Shown: positions 44,621-54,913 of the stretch, piece by piece | Layout of the letters: each line of letters starts with the position of its first letter | How positions within the stretch are numbered: position 1 is the first letter of the stretch | NCBI RefSeq assembly: GCF_014201335.1 | Contig: NZ_JACHEB010000002.1 | Span: 62,001 to 126,000, forward strand | DNA: 64,000 nucleotides | Direction of reading: 5' to 3' | Origin: Tunturiibacter gelidiferens | GTDB taxonomy: Bacteria; Acidobacteriota; Terriglobia; Terriglobales; Acidobacteriaceae | Notes under the pieces: model-generated | Told to the model about the DNA's origin: nothing | What the model saw: only the letters and a program-made list of their open reading frames with translations | The model's database searches: none | Position numbers and translations under genes: made by a program

Positions 44621-46132
44621 ATGGAGTTACCCGACAAAGCCACTTGCCATCGTGCGCTACAGAGCCGTGACCCTCGTTTCGATGGCTTGATATACGTCGG
44701 AGTGAAGACGACGGGCATTTACTGTCGTCCTATTTGTCCGGCCAGGACTGCAAAATATGAGAACTGTACCTTCTATTCCTCCGCCGCCGCTGCGCAGGAA
44801 GCTGGCTACCGACCATGTCTGCGTTGCCGTCCTGAGACCGCGCCTGAATTCGCCTCCTGGCGCGGAACCTCCAACAGCGTTTCGCGGGCTCTCGCGTTGA
44901 TTAGCGAAGGCGCGCTGGATGGTGAGGGCAAGAGCGTTGATGCCCTCGCCGCACGGCTTGGCATTGGAGAACGTCAGCTACGGAGGCTATTCCTTCAGCA
45001 CCTTGGAGCTTCGCCGATTGCGGTGGCCCAGACCAGACGTGTCCTGTTTGCGAAACATCTGATCCACGAAACACAAATGCCCATGACTGCAATTGCACTG
45101 GCGGCGGGATTTAGCAGCCTGCGCCGGTTCAATGAGGTGTTTCACGCGCTCTTCCGTCGACCACCTAGCGCGCTGCGGCGCAAATCGTCCGCAAGCCGGC
45201 CAAATGTTGAAGCTGGTATTACGCTCACAGTACGATATCGCCCGCCATATGATTGGGAGTCCATGCTCGGCTTCCTGAGGACACGGGCTATCCCCGGCGT
45301 GGAGGTCGTAGAGAGCGACTGCTATCGCAGAACTGTTGAGATAGATGGCGCCATCGGAACTGTCCGCGTCTCCCATCTACCAAAGAAGGATAGTCTCTGT
45401 GTCACGATCCATTTCCCAACGGTTAAGGCGCTCCCCGCGATTCTGACGCGTGTGCGTCGCGTGTTCGACACGGGCGCTGACATAGAAACAATTGATGCAC
45501 ACCTTTCGAACGACTCTCATCTCGCTCCCTTTGTTGCACGGCGGCCAGGATTGCGAGCGCCTGGAGGATGGGATGGGTTTGAACTTGCGATTCGTGCAAT
45601 TCTTGGGCAACAGATCACGGTTGGTGCAGCAAAACGGCTAGCGGGACAACTGGTAGCTCTTCATGGCAAACGTGTACCAAGATCGCTCGAAAATCACCGC
45701 AGCTTAACCCATACGTTTCCGACGGCGAAATGTCTCGCCTCGGTGGAATCGATGGGACTTGGAATGCCCGCAGCCCGTACAAAAGCGTTGAGGGCGATGG
45801 CTGAGGCGGCCTTGCGCGACCCCAATCTTTTTAGCCCGCATGGGACGATCGAAGAAGCGATTGCTCGTCTGCGCGACATTCCCGGCATTGGAGAATGGAC
45901 GGCCCAATATATTGCTTTACGTGCGATTCGCGAGACGGACGCTTTCCCCACTTCAGACGTCGGCCTACTTCGCGGCATCGCAAAGGTCGATGGCGTACCG
46001 GCGACACCGGCCACACTCCTCCAACGAGCGGAGACGTGGCGGCCCTGGCGAGCCTATGCGGCGCAACATTTGTGGTCTGCCGATTCGGTCGATCTTCCGA
46101 ATGAGGGCCTCGTTGGAAGGGCAGGTTCGTAG
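44621..46132 (+). CDS. Ada metal-binding/AraC regulator fused to AlkA 3-methyladenine glycosylase
   Basis: 503 residues in four parts. The Ada zinc domain (1-75) holds GIYCRPICPAR and PCLRCRPE, four Cys that sense methyl phosphotriesters. An AraC-type helix-turn-helix spans about 85-185 (LGIGERQLRRLFLQHLGASP). The AlkA N-terminal domain spans about 195-310. The HhH-GPD glycosylase (about 315-485) ends with IPGIGEWTAQYIALR and the catalytic Asp in FPTSDVGLL. The protein couples alkylation sensing to base excision. No MGMT domain is present. Confidence 0.92.
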   Translation: MELPDKATCHRALQSRDPRFDGLIYVGVKTTGIYCRPICPARTAKYENCTFYSSAAAAQEAGYRPCLRCRPETAPEFASWRGTSNSVSRALALISEGALDGEGKSVDALAARLGIGERQLRRLFLQHLGASPIAVAQTRRVLFAKHLIHETQMPMTAIALAAGFSSLRRFNEVFHALFRRPPSALRRKSSASRPNVEAGITLTVRYRPPYDWESMLGFLRTRAIPGVEVVESDCYRRTVEIDGAIGTVRVSHLPKKDSLCVTIHFPTVKALPAILTRVRRVFDTGADIETIDAHLSNDSHLAPFVARRPGLRAPGGWDGFELAIRAILGQQITVGAAKRLAGQLVALHGKRVPRSLENHRSLTHTFPTAKCLASVESMGLGMPAARTKALRAMAEAALRDPNLFSPHGTIEEAIARLRDIPGIGEWTAQYIALRAIRETDAFPTSDVGLLRGIAKVDGVPATPATLLQRAETWRPWRAYAAQHLWSADSVDLPNEGLVGRAGS

Positions 46133-46200
46133 TCTCAAGGAACTTCGAAACGAAGTCTCTATCGCAATTAAGTCGCTGGGACTGACCTTCTTAACGATTA

Positions 46201-46230
46201 TTGACAAAGAATCGGGACCCACCCTATACT
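46201..46230 (+). promoter_or_regulatory. sigma-70 type promoter of the APC permease operon
   Basis: TTGACA at 46201-46206 and TATACT at 46225-46230 with an 18-base spacer, about 33 bases before the permease ATG. A perfect -35 and near-perfect -10 make this the clearest promoter in the window. It also supports starting the permease at 46263. Confidence 0.65.
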
Positions 46231-46262
46231 CGCTTCATCGTCATGGACATCCGGAGTCTCTC

Positions 46263-47624
46263 ATGCAGGCCAATTTAGCAGGTGCAGAGGAAGACTCAAG
46301 TCGCCGGATGGGGATAGTTGGAGCTTGCACCTCCAACATGCTCAACATGATAGGTGTAGGGCCCTTTTTAAGCATTCCTCTAGTTCTGATTGCAATGCAT
46401 GGCTCTCATATTTTGCTCGCATGGCTTCTGGGCGCGGTGATTTCTCTATGCGACGGGCTTGTGTGGGCGGAGTTAGGGTCAGCCATGCCCTACTCCGGCG
46501 GGCCTTACTTCTATTTGCGTGAGGCTTTCGGCGCCCAGTCTTATGGGAAGGTCGCGAGCTTTCTTGTTCTTTGGTCGTCAGTACTTACTGCTCCGTTCCT
46601 TATCGCCTCAGGCGCAGTGGGTTTCTCGCAGTACCTTCATTATCTTTGGCCAGTCGTTAACGCAGCGGGGCTTACCGCGTTGGCAATGGCGGTTTGTCTC
46701 ATCAACGTCGTGTTGCTCTATCGCAAAATCACAACGATCGGTGCAATATCCATTGGTCTTTGGATACTCGTCGCCGGAACGATTGTCTGGATCATCGTGA
46801 GCGGAGCGGACCACGTACCGTCCGCTCTAAGGGGACAGCTCGATGGTGGCTTCCCAGTGACAGACACCGCTTTTTGGAAGGGTGTGGGCGCCGCCACGTT
46901 AATAGCTGTCTACGACTATGTCGGTTACAACAACGTCTGCCTCATCGGCGGCGAGCTGAAGCGTCCCGAACGAACGATTCCGTACTCGATTATCCTCTCC
47001 ATCTTGCTTGTCGCTGTTCTCTACATCGCGATGAACCTTGCCATTCTGGGTGTATTGCCGGTTCAGCAAAGCATGCACTCGACCGCAATCGTAGCCGATT
47101 ACATGCAAGCGGTTTACAGCATCCAAAGTGCAAGAGTAGCCGATCTTCTTATTCTGGTCGCATCGTTCGCTTCAGTATTCGCGATTCTACTGGGCTATTC
47201 GCGTATTCCGTTCGCTGCTGCAAGCCAGGGTGAGTTCTTTAGCGTCTTTGCACGCGTGCATCCGACCAAAGGCATTCCTCACATTTCGCTCGTGATCCTT
47301 GGTTTTCTCTCCGCGTGCGCATGCATGCTTAGTCTCGACACGCTTATCAGTTTGGTAATAGTGATTCAGACGATGATCCAATTCCTTGCTCAGTGTGTTG
47401 CCGTGATTCTGTTGCGTAGGCGTCACACGGAGAAGAACTCTGTCAGATTTCTAATGCCCTTCTACCCTTTACCGGCGGTTATTGCTTTCATGGGATGGCT
47501 TCTGATTCTTATCTCCAGCGGTGCACGAAATATACTCTTTGCTTTTGCCGCCACTCTCGTCGGTGTGGCCGCCTTTCTTTATAAGTCACGCCAAGAGCAA
47601 CGATGGCCTTTTGAGACGATATGA
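46263..47624 (+). CDS. APC-superfamily amino acid/amine permease
   Basis: 453 residues with about 12 membrane segments. It has the APC first-helix signature MLNMIGVGPFLSIPLVLIAM, WAELGSAMPYSGGPYFYLRE in the early loop, and YDYVGYNNVCLIGGELKRPE with the conserved E-x-x-x-P-ERT block. It likely imports an amino acid, amine or Amadori-type compound by proton exchange. The ATG at 46263 is used because the promoter ends just upstream; the open frame extends much further 5' through the repair gene. Its stop overlaps the kinase start (ATGA). Confidence 0.9.
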   Translation: MQANLAGAEEDSSRRMGIVGACTSNMLNMIGVGPFLSIPLVLIAMHGSHILLAWLLGAVISLCDGLVWAELGSAMPYSGGPYFYLREAFGAQSYGKVASFLVLWSSVLTAPFLIASGAVGFSQYLHYLWPVVNAAGLTALAMAVCLINVVLLYRKITTIGAISIGLWILVAGTIVWIIVSGADHVPSALRGQLDGGFPVTDTAFWKGVGAATLIAVYDYVGYNNVCLIGGELKRPERTIPYSIILSILLVAVLYIAMNLAILGVLPVQQSMHSTAIVADYMQAVYSIQSARVADLLILVASFASVFAILLGYSRIPFAAASQGEFFSVFARVHPTKGIPHISLVILGFLSACACMLSLDTLISLVIVIQTMIQFLAQCVAVILLRRRHTEKNSVRFLMPFYPLPAVIAFMGWLLILISSGARNILFAFAATLVGVAAFLYKSRQEQRWPFETI

Positions 47625-48553
47625 CTAAACGCTGGGATATTGCCGTAGCCGGCGAAGTATACGTAGACCATATTTTTACGGACTTCGACCATGTCCCGTT
47701 GCCGGGAGAAGAGGTCTTCGCCGACCAGTATCGTCGCGAGGCTGGAGGCGGCACTGTCAACACCGCTTGCGCGTTGGCCCGCCTTGGCCACCGCACCTCT
47801 CTTTTTGGGGTGTTTGGCAGAGACGAAGAGGCATGGCTTCGGTCGAGACTCAACTCCTTCGGCGTTCATGCGGATGATGCACACTCGTCTGAGTTGCCGA
47901 ATGCACTCACTGTTAGTATGTCGACGAGATCGGATCGGAGCTTTCTAAGCTACGCCGGAGCAAATAGGGTTCTCGAAGAGTACGTGGCTTTGCCTGAGAC
48001 AATTGCGGCTCTGTCTAAGTCGCAGCACATTCATTTTGCAATGCCGCTTGAACTTGACCTTGCGAAACTATTACTACCCGCCCTTAGATCCGCTGGTTGC
48101 ACTCTTTCCATTGACCCTGGATGGCGTAAAGACTGGTTCTTGAATCCTGACAGCCTCAATGTATTACGCATGGTCGACCTCTTCTTCCCAAACGAAGGCG
48201 AAGCACAGCTGCTTACGGGTCGTAAGGATCCCGACGACGTGTTGCGGGAATTTGCCGCGATGGGATTGGAACACACGGTGGTCAAATTGGGTCCACGGGG
48301 AGCAGTCACCTGGCGACAAAATCGCTCTTACAAAATGACCCCGCCGGATGTCCAGGTGGTAGATACTACCGGCGCAGGCGATGCGTTCGATGCGGGATTT
48401 ATTGATGCGTGGCTATCTGGGGCCGATATCGAAGATCAGTTGCGAAGGGCATGTATCTGCGGCTCCTTTTCGACGCGCGCCCGAGGAGCTCTTACCGCAT
48501 TGCCTTCCCGAGAAGAGATGCTGAATGTTGTGCAAGAAAACTCTATCGTTTGA
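47621..48553 (+). CDS. PfkB/ribokinase-family carbohydrate kinase
   Basis: 310 residues. It has the N-terminal GGG motif in EAGGGTVNTACALARLG and the ATP/anion-hole signature DTTGAGDAFDAGFIDAWL near 247, whose second GAGD Asp is the catalytic base. It phosphorylates a sugar, nucleoside or fructosamine-like substrate. It overlaps the APC permease by four bases (translational coupling), so its substrate is probably what the permease brings in. It runs into the esterase gene 16 bases later. Confidence 0.92.
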   Translation: MTKRWDIAVAGEVYVDHIFTDFDHVPLPGEEVFADQYRREAGGGTVNTACALARLGHRTSLFGVFGRDEEAWLRSRLNSFGVHADDAHSSELPNALTVSMSTRSDRSFLSYAGANRVLEEYVALPETIAALSKSQHIHFAMPLELDLAKLLLPALRSAGCTLSIDPGWRKDWFLNPDSLNVLRMVDLFFPNEGEAQLLTGRKDPDDVLREFAAMGLEHTVVKLGPRGAVTWRQNRSYKMTPPDVQVVDTTGAGDAFDAGFIDAWLSGADIEDQLRRACICGSFSTRARGALTALPSREEMLNVVQENSIV

Positions 48554-48569
48554 TATATCGGAGCCAGAA

Positions 48570-49520
48570 GTGTCGAATCTACGGATGGATCCCGCGTTCG
48601 CAGCGCTTGTCAAACAGCCGAGAGACGGGTTTAGCGACGTAGGGGTTCTGCGTGAAGCCACCGTTGCTGCACGGCAGGAAACGTCGTCACGTCTTTCAGA
48701 CTTTGACCTTGAGATTGAAGATCGCGATATCCCCTCACACGGCGAAGAGAAGACAGTAGTACCGGTGAGAATCTATCGCGGAAGGAACGTGGCAGGTTCA
48801 TCCCCGGTATTGCTCTACCTTCATGGTGGTGGTTTCTTTTGCGGAGATCTTTTTTCTGAACAACTGCAATGTGCCCAATATGCTCTGAATGCACGGTGTG
48901 CCGTCATATGTGTGGACTACAGACTCGCTCCCGAAAATCCTTTCCCAGCTGCGCTTAGTGACTGTTACCGAGCGCTTGAGTTTGTCTGGAATCATGGCGA
49001 GGCGCTAAAGCTTGATCGGGATTTCATAGCTGTAGGAGGCTCTAGCGCGGGCGCGAACCTCGCTGCTGCGGTCGCGCTTCTTGCACGCGATCGTGGCGGG
49101 CCAAAGATATGCTTTCAGCTGCTTCTGATACCGGCCTTGGATGATCGCCTGGAGACAGTCTCTGCAGTTCAATTCACCGATACGCCGGGCTTTGCTAGGT
49201 CTGAGGCAGAGGTTATGTGGCGCTGGTACCTGGGCGAAAGCCCTCAGGATGTCTCTCCTTATGCGGCGCCGGCACGAGCGAAAGACCTGTCCGGCCTCCC
49301 TGCGTCATACATCCTTTGCGCAGGCCTCGATCCACTGCGCGATGAAGGTCTTAACTACGCAAATCGTCTGACTGAATCAGGGGTTGCTGTGGAGCTCCAC
49401 TTAGTGCCATCTATCCCCCATGGGTTTGCCAGTGTTCCTTCTGCAGCAGTTTCGGAACGTCTCTTGAGCGAACAACTTGCCGTGTTACGAAGCGCATTCG
49501 CTCGAGAGAGCAGCTTGTGA
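48570..49520 (+). CDS. HSL-type alpha/beta hydrolase (esterase)
   Basis: 316 residues from a GTG at 48570 with GGAG six bases upstream; an in-frame ATG at 48585 (MDPAFAALVK) is an alternative. Hormone-sensitive-lipase motifs: the oxyanion block YLHGGGFFCGD, the nucleophile GGSSAGANLAAAVALLAR, the Asp in AGLDPLRDEG, and the His in SIPHGFASVP. No signal peptide, so it is cytosolic. As third gene of the permease-kinase operon it may deacylate the imported compound. Substrate unknown. Confidence 0.88.
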   Translation: MSNLRMDPAFAALVKQPRDGFSDVGVLREATVAARQETSSRLSDFDLEIEDRDIPSHGEEKTVVPVRIYRGRNVAGSSPVLLYLHGGGFFCGDLFSEQLQCAQYALNARCAVICVDYRLAPENPFPAALSDCYRALEFVWNHGEALKLDRDFIAVGGSSAGANLAAAVALLARDRGGPKICFQLLLIPALDDRLETVSAVQFTDTPGFARSEAEVMWRWYLGESPQDVSPYAAPARAKDLSGLPASYILCAGLDPLRDEGLNYANRLTESGVAVELHLVPSIPHGFASVPSAAVSERLLSEQLAVLRSAFARESSL

Positions 49521-49636
49521 TCGGTCAACGAGTCGTAATATGGCTCTTGACGCATTTTGTCTGAGAAAGCGCCAGCCGAACAATGCACGAGTCAAAGCAG
49601 AAAATGAGAATCGCATAATACCCATCGAGGCGCAGG

Positions 49637-50830
49637 ATGAACAGAAATGGCGTACTAATCGGAAGCCCCGCGCTCATGCGTCGGACAAATGCGCGCACAA
49701 TTCTAAGATCTTTGAAAAAGCTCGGTACCTGCTCGCGTGCAGATCTCGTCCGCGAGACAGGAATGAGTGCTCCTACGGTTGCCAACGTCATATCCGACCT
49801 CGACGATCTCGGGCTCATTCAGTGGATCGGAGAGGGCGTATCAGGTGGAGGGCGTCCGCCGGAAAACTTACGTTTCAATGCTGAATATGGTTGTCTTGCT
49901 GGGGTCGATGTCACCGTAGACGCACTTCGAATTCTACTTACTGATCTCAACGGAACTCTTCTGGAGGAGCAAAACGAAGCATTACCGAAGGAGGCACGTA
50001 GCCCCGATGATGTCATCGGAGTGCTGCGCAACTCGCTGAAGGCGATTATGCAGAGACGCAATCTGCCGTCAAAGAAGTTAGTTGCGATGACCGTTGGCGT
50101 GGCCGGCATCACAAATGCAAAAGACGGCATAGTAGTTTCTGTCAGCGATTCGAGCACATGGAGAAACGTTGCGCTCCGGAATCTGCTGAAAGAGCATTTT
50201 GCATGCGCCCTCTTTGTAGAAAACGATACTAACCTTGCCGCACTTGGCGAACACTTTCGCGGTGTAGCTCAAGCAGAAGAGAGCTTCGTCTTTATCGGGA
50301 TCGGATCGGGTGTCGGCGCGGGCATATTTCTCAACGGACAGATAGTGCACGGGGCAAGTTGGTCGGCCGGAGAGATCGGTTATCTTCGAGTCCCGAACGT
50401 CTCAAGCATGCAGCCATCGCTATACGATTTTGGCGCGCTTGAGCAGGTGTTAGGCGGCCCCGGCATTTTGAGGAGCTGGAATGCAGTCAGTAGTAAGTCC
50501 GGCCAAAAAACTAAGCTACGAAAAGCGAGCAAAGTCTTTGACCTCGCGCTCGAAGGCGATCCACTCGCGCAAAAAATTGCGCTGCAACGCGCCCGCTTGC
50601 TAAAGGATGTAATCCTCAATCTCTCGCTCATTCTGAATCCAAACCTTTTTGTCGTTGGAGGGGATCTAGGCGCTCATGCGGCCCTTTTGGAGCCAACTAT
50701 GGAGATGCTCCAAAAAAGCGAAGTAGCCGTGGCCAGCGTGCTTCCAAGTAGTCTTGGAAATTCAGCGGTTGCGTGGGGTGGCATAGCGGTTTCAATGCGA
50801 AATTCAGAACAAACGCTGCTGGGCAACTAA
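49637..50830 (+). CDS. ROK-family transcriptional regulator
   Basis: 397 residues. An N-terminal winged helix (RRTNARTILRSLKKLGTCSR, ADLVRETGMSAPTVANVISD) is followed by the ROK sugar-kinase-like domain with the phosphate loop GVDVTVDALRILLTDLNG and IGIGSGVGAGIFLNGQIVHG. The ROK zinc cysteine cluster is replaced by unrelated sequence, so it is probably a sensor, not a kinase. It lies 116 bases after the esterase and before the receptor; it may control one or both. Confidence 0.92.
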   Translation: MNRNGVLIGSPALMRRTNARTILRSLKKLGTCSRADLVRETGMSAPTVANVISDLDDLGLIQWIGEGVSGGGRPPENLRFNAEYGCLAGVDVTVDALRILLTDLNGTLLEEQNEALPKEARSPDDVIGVLRNSLKAIMQRRNLPSKKLVAMTVGVAGITNAKDGIVVSVSDSSTWRNVALRNLLKEHFACALFVENDTNLAALGEHFRGVAQAEESFVFIGIGSGVGAGIFLNGQIVHGASWSAGEIGYLRVPNVSSMQPSLYDFGALEQVLGGPGILRSWNAVSSKSGQKTKLRKASKVFDLALEGDPLAQKIALQRARLLKDVILNLSLILNPNLFVVGGDLGAHAALLEPTMEMLQKSEVAVASVLPSSLGNSAVAWGGIAVSMRNSEQTLLGN

Positions 50831-51314
50831 CTTCGGAAGAGAATCAACAATATCCCACAAGCATCGACGGCATTTTCCTCTTTGGTTTGGTGGGTTGAGT
50901 AGTCGCGGATGCAACTGCCGACACGCGTCTCATCGCAGATTTGAGCATGTTCCTAATCAATTTTTTTTCTCGCAGGTTATTGACGCGAGATGGTTTGCAG
51001 GTGAAGCCGGTCCTTGCGAAGGGCCAAATGATTTAAAGCAAGCAACTTAAATATTTTTTGTTGACGACGCTAGATATTAACGATAGGTTCCTAAGTATCT
51101 TTTAGGACAGAAAGTTGCTTCTGACAAACGTCGCACGTACGGCTTTGTAGCTATCCGTTCTCATGCGGCAAATGAAGGATTTGACCGTCGGGGGATCGAA
51201 TCGTCCCGCCAATAGGATGCCTCGGAATCTAATTTCAACCTTGATAGAGCACCAGCATTAGAGATAAAAACGGCGGCAATCAGATCGAAAGCGAAACACT
51301 TATGGGAGAGCCTT
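50831..51314 (+). promoter_or_regulatory. intergenic region carrying the receptor promoter
   Basis: 484 bases, no gene. A possible promoter is TTGACG (51061-51066), a 17-base spacer, and TAGGTT (51084-51089), preceded by an A/T-rich tract (TTAAATATTTTTTG). A 226-base leader would separate it from the receptor start. No riboswitch fold was recognised. Confidence 0.35.
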
Positions 51315-54300
51315 ATGAGAGAGACAAGCTTTTTGGATCGACAAGCAAATATAGAGCCTTCAACGGATGTATTTGCATTTGCATTTGTTTCGTCTGTCCC
51401 TAAAGAGGCGAAGGGCTTTCTTTGGAGCCACTTATGTCTTCTTATGATGCTAATTTCGCTTGCGTTTCCGCATCTGGCGCGAGGGCAAGAACTGGCCGGA
51501 ACCTTTAGCGGCACGGTTACAGACGCTAGCGGCGCAGTAATTCCCCACGCTACTATTACGATCACGCTCAACGGAGTAAGCGGGGCCTCCCGTGTCGTGC
51601 AGACCAACGAGTCGGGTAATTACACCGCGACCAACCTCGAGGCCGGCACCTACACAATCACCGTTTCAGATCCGAGCTTTGAAAACTTCACCGATCGTAA
51701 TGTCGTTTTGAACGTTGCACAAAAGCGTACGGTGAACGCACAACTAAAGGTTGGAGGCCAAAGCCAGACGGTGACCGTGGAGGATAATCCGGTCGCCCTC
51801 GATACTGAGAGCAGTTCGCAGGCTGGGACGATCTCCGGAACACAGTTGCGCGAGCTAGAGCTCGTCAATCGCAACTTTCAACAGTTAGTCACGCTACAGC
51901 CGGGCGTGGTGAACTTACTCGGCGATCAACCTGGCTTTGGGGGAATCAACAGTACATCCTCAGTGTCCATCAACGGAGCACGCACGACGGCAAACAACTG
52001 GTCCGTGGATGGTGCCGACATCAACGACAGCGGCTCCAACTCAACCCTGCTTAACATTCCCAGCGTCGATGCAATTCAGGAGTTCACGTTGGAGAGAAGC
52101 TCCTATGACGCCAGTTTTGGACGCAGCGGGGGCGGCCAGGTTCTTGTAGCCACTCGATCCGGTACCAGCGCATTCCATGGATCAGCTTATGAGTTCGTGC
52201 GCACAGCCAACACCAACGCAAACAACTACTTCAACAACCAGTTAGGCGTGCCCCGTGCACCGGATCACTACAACAACTTTGGGTTTACAGTGGGTGGGCC
52301 GATATTCATTCCACACGTTTACAACACGAACAAGACGAAGACCTTCTTCTTCTGGTCAGAAGAATGGCGCAAGATCACGGAGCCGATGACAAACAACGTG
52401 GCGGCGCCTACTACTGCCGAGCTGGCAGGAACTTTCTACGAAACTCCTAGTCAGTATGCTGGAACCATAGCTGCCGTAGGAGCAGGTTGCGTTAGTTCCT
52501 ATGATCCTTCCACAGGTGTCGCCGTTGCCAATCCTTCCTGCTACAGCGCCAATTCCAAGGTTTACCTGGCGCAGATTTTCAGTAAGTTTCCAGCGAACGC
52601 AACCGCCATCAATCCCTCTACTGGCTTTACCAACGGCACTGTGTTCAGCTCTTACTCTTCGTTGAACAATTTCCGGCAGGACCTGGTTCGCGTGGATCAC
52701 TACTTCAACGACAAGCTGCATTTCTACGCGCGCGGCATGCAGGATGACGCTCCCAGCAACCTGCCTACCGGCCTTTGGGGCGGAGCCAACTATCCTGGAG
52801 TAGTTAATGTGGGCATCAACGCGCCGGGAAAAAATGTGGTCGCTAATCTAACCTGGACGATCTCTCCGAAGATGGTGAATGAGGTAGAGTTTGCCTACTC
52901 GCAGGGAACCATTAACGGCACGCTCTCCGGCCCTGCAAACTCTCCTTCTGTCCTCTCCTCGCTGACCAACAATCTTGCCAATCCAGACCCCTATGGTCGC
53001 ATTCCCAGCGTGACCATATTGGATGGATCCGTCACTGGTGTTTCACAGGGCAGCGCTCCATACTTTGAACGAAACCTCGACCGTAATATTTTCGACAACT
53101 TCTCGGTAACTTTGGGAAATCACACCATACGTGCAGGTGTAACGGCGCAGCAGATGTTAAAGACAGAGGACGCCTCTGAAGGCAATCCGAACTTCAGCTT
53201 TAATACCTGGGGAGATTTCCTGTTGGGAAATGTCACCCAGTACTCCCAGGCCAATCGGGACATCGTTCCCGATCTGCGATTCTGGAATACGGAAGCGTAT
53301 GTTCAGGATGACTGGAAGGTGAATCGCAGACTTACTCTGAACCTCGGCCTTCGCTGGACAAGATTCCCTTCGCCCACCGATGCGAAGGATACCTTGGTCA
53401 ACTTTAATCCCCTGTTATACAAGCCGACTCAAGCCCCGGGGCTCGACGGCGATGGAAACTTTCTCCCGGGCCAGCTCTACACGCCGGCGACCTACGCCAA
53501 TGGTTTGATCTTTCCTAAAGGAAGTGCCTGCGCGGCCGCTCAGGCTATCTCCGCACAGGTTGCCTGCTCTCCGTACGGCGGCACCGTCAATCCCAACTAT
53601 AGTTGGAACTTCGGGCCTCGCGTCGGTTTTGCCTATAGTCCCTTCGGAGACGGCAAGACGGTTCTGCGCGGCGGCTTCGGTCTATTTTTCGACCGCACGC
53701 TCAACGGAGTCTGGGAGCAGAATGCATTCGGCGATCCGCCTCTGGTGCAGACCACAACAATTACCAACGCGTCGTTTGACAATCCGATAGGCCTCGGTTC
53801 TGCGGCTCCTCCCGCTTTGGGACCAAATGCGCTGACGACAACAGGCAACCCTGACTTCAAGGTTCCCTCGTATGCTTCCTACAATCTCTCGGTGCAGCAA
53901 CAATTGGCCCCATCGATAATGTTTGAAATAGCCTACGTCGGGTCAGTATCACGGCACCTGTTGGGTGAATTGGATCTCAATCAGCCGACACTTTCCACTA
54001 GGGAAGATAATCCAGACTCTCCTCTCAACAACATTCGCCCCTACTTGGGCTACTCGGACTTCCATACCAGGCTGCCCATCTTCACTTCAAACTACAATTC
54101 GCTGCAGGCATCGCTTAATATTCGGACGACGCGCGACCTGACCCTCGGCCTCGCGTACACCTGGTCAAAGAACCTCTCAGATCAGGCCAACGACCGTGGT
54201 ACTGCCAATACCTATGCCTATAACCCGAAGTTGGACTACGGGCCTTCTACGTTGAATGAGCCACAGATATTCGTCGCCAACTTCGTCTACAAAGCGCCCT

Positions 54301-54866
54301 TCTTTCGCGAGCAGCATGGCCTGACTGGCCAGGTACTTGGTGGTTGGGAGGTCTCGGGAATCACGACTTTTAACTCCGGGCTTTCTTTGACCACTTCTCA
54401 GACTACCGATCCGTTTGGCTGTGTCGCGGATGCTACAACTGCGAATGGATGCGCAGCAGGAACTTATCCCGGTGGTCTGGGGATGGTCAGTCCGAACGCA
54501 GATGTTGTCCCGCGGCCTGATCAGGTCTCTCTCGTTCACCTTACTAAGAGTCAGACCCAATGGTTCACCACCAACTCATTCGCGAATGCTCAGGGTCACT
54601 TCGGCAGTAGCGGAGTTGGAAGTTTCCTCAGCCCCGGAACCGAAAGAATTGACCTTGGCCTGTTGAAGAACTTCAGGTTCAGTGAGCGCGCCCACCTTCA
54701 ACTCCGCGCCGAGGCCTTCAACCTCTTCAATCACACTAACTTCGTCGGGCCAGGTGGAGCTGCAGCCGGCGGAATCGATACTACTCTGGGAAGCGGTACG
54801 TTTGGACAAGCCTTAAGCGCTCATATACCCCGCACCATGCAGTTCAGCGGAAAGTTTTACTTCTGA
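51315..54866 (+). CDS. TonB-dependent receptor with carboxypeptidase-regulatory domain (Oar-like)
   Basis: 1183 residues. A long N-terminal leader with signal core HLCLLMMLISLAFPHLARG (about 40-57) precedes a CarboxypepD_reg-like beta sandwich (about 60-145; TVTDASGAVIPHATITITLN). A plug domain (about 170-275; SVSINGARTTANNWSVDGAD) and a large beta-barrel end in the aromatic FSGKFYF outer-membrane signature. It is the acidobacterial Oar/OmpA-related type of receptor for large or sugar-like ligands. GGAGAG precedes the ATG. It is followed by a GntR regulator and a TPR protein, a common partner set. Confidence 0.95.
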   Translation: MRETSFLDRQANIEPSTDVFAFAFVSSVPKEAKGFLWSHLCLLMMLISLAFPHLARGQELAGTFSGTVTDASGAVIPHATITITLNGVSGASRVVQTNESGNYTATNLEAGTYTITVSDPSFENFTDRNVVLNVAQKRTVNAQLKVGGQSQTVTVEDNPVALDTESSSQAGTISGTQLRELELVNRNFQQLVTLQPGVVNLLGDQPGFGGINSTSSVSINGARTTANNWSVDGADINDSGSNSTLLNIPSVDAIQEFTLERSSYDASFGRSGGGQVLVATRSGTSAFHGSAYEFVRTANTNANNYFNNQLGVPRAPDHYNNFGFTVGGPIFIPHVYNTNKTKTFFFWSEEWRKITEPMTNNVAAPTTAELAGTFYETPSQYAGTIAAVGAGCVSSYDPSTGVAVANPSCYSANSKVYLAQIFSKFPANATAINPSTGFTNGTVFSSYSSLNNFRQDLVRVDHYFNDKLHFYARGMQDDAPSNLPTGLWGGANYPGVVNVGINAPGKNVVANLTWTISPKMVNEVEFAYSQGTINGTLSGPANSPSVLSSLTNNLANPDPYGRIPSVTILDGSVTGVSQGSAPYFERNLDRNIFDNFSVTLGNHTIRAGVTAQQMLKTEDASEGNPNFSFNTWGDFLLGNVTQYSQANRDIVPDLRFWNTEAYVQDDWKVNRRLTLNLGLRWTRFPSPTDAKDTLVNFNPLLYKPTQAPGLDGDGNFLPGQLYTPATYANGLIFPKGSACAAAQAISAQVACSPYGGTVNPNYSWNFGPRVGFAYSPFGDGKTVLRGGFGLFFDRTLNGVWEQNAFGDPPLVQTTTITNASFDNPIGLGSAAPPALGPNALTTTGNPDFKVPSYASYNLSVQQQLAPSIMFEIAYVGSVSRHLLGELDLNQPTLSTREDNPDSPLNNIRPYLGYSDFHTRLPIFTSNYNSLQASLNIRTTRDLTLGLAYTWSKNLSDQANDRGTANTYAYNPKLDYGPSTLNEPQIFVANFVYKAPFFREQHGLTGQVLGGWEVSGITTFNSGLSLTTSQTTDPFGCVADATTANGCAAGTYPGGLGMVSPNADVVPRPDQVSLVHLTKSQTQWFTTNSFANAQGHFGSSGVGSFLSPGTERIDLGLLKNFRFSERAHLQLRAEAFNLFNHTNFVGPGGAAAGGIDTTLGSGTFGQALSAHIPRTMQFSGKFYF

Positions 54867-54913
54867 CGCTTTGGTCTAACGAGCGGAACCAACCCGTATC
54901 TCGATGGGTAACG

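Noticed and set aside
45840..46262. Long N-terminal extension of the APC permease
   Set aside because: The frame is open upstream but overlaps the AlkA 3' end. The promoter at 46201-46230 and the family N-terminus place the start at 46263.
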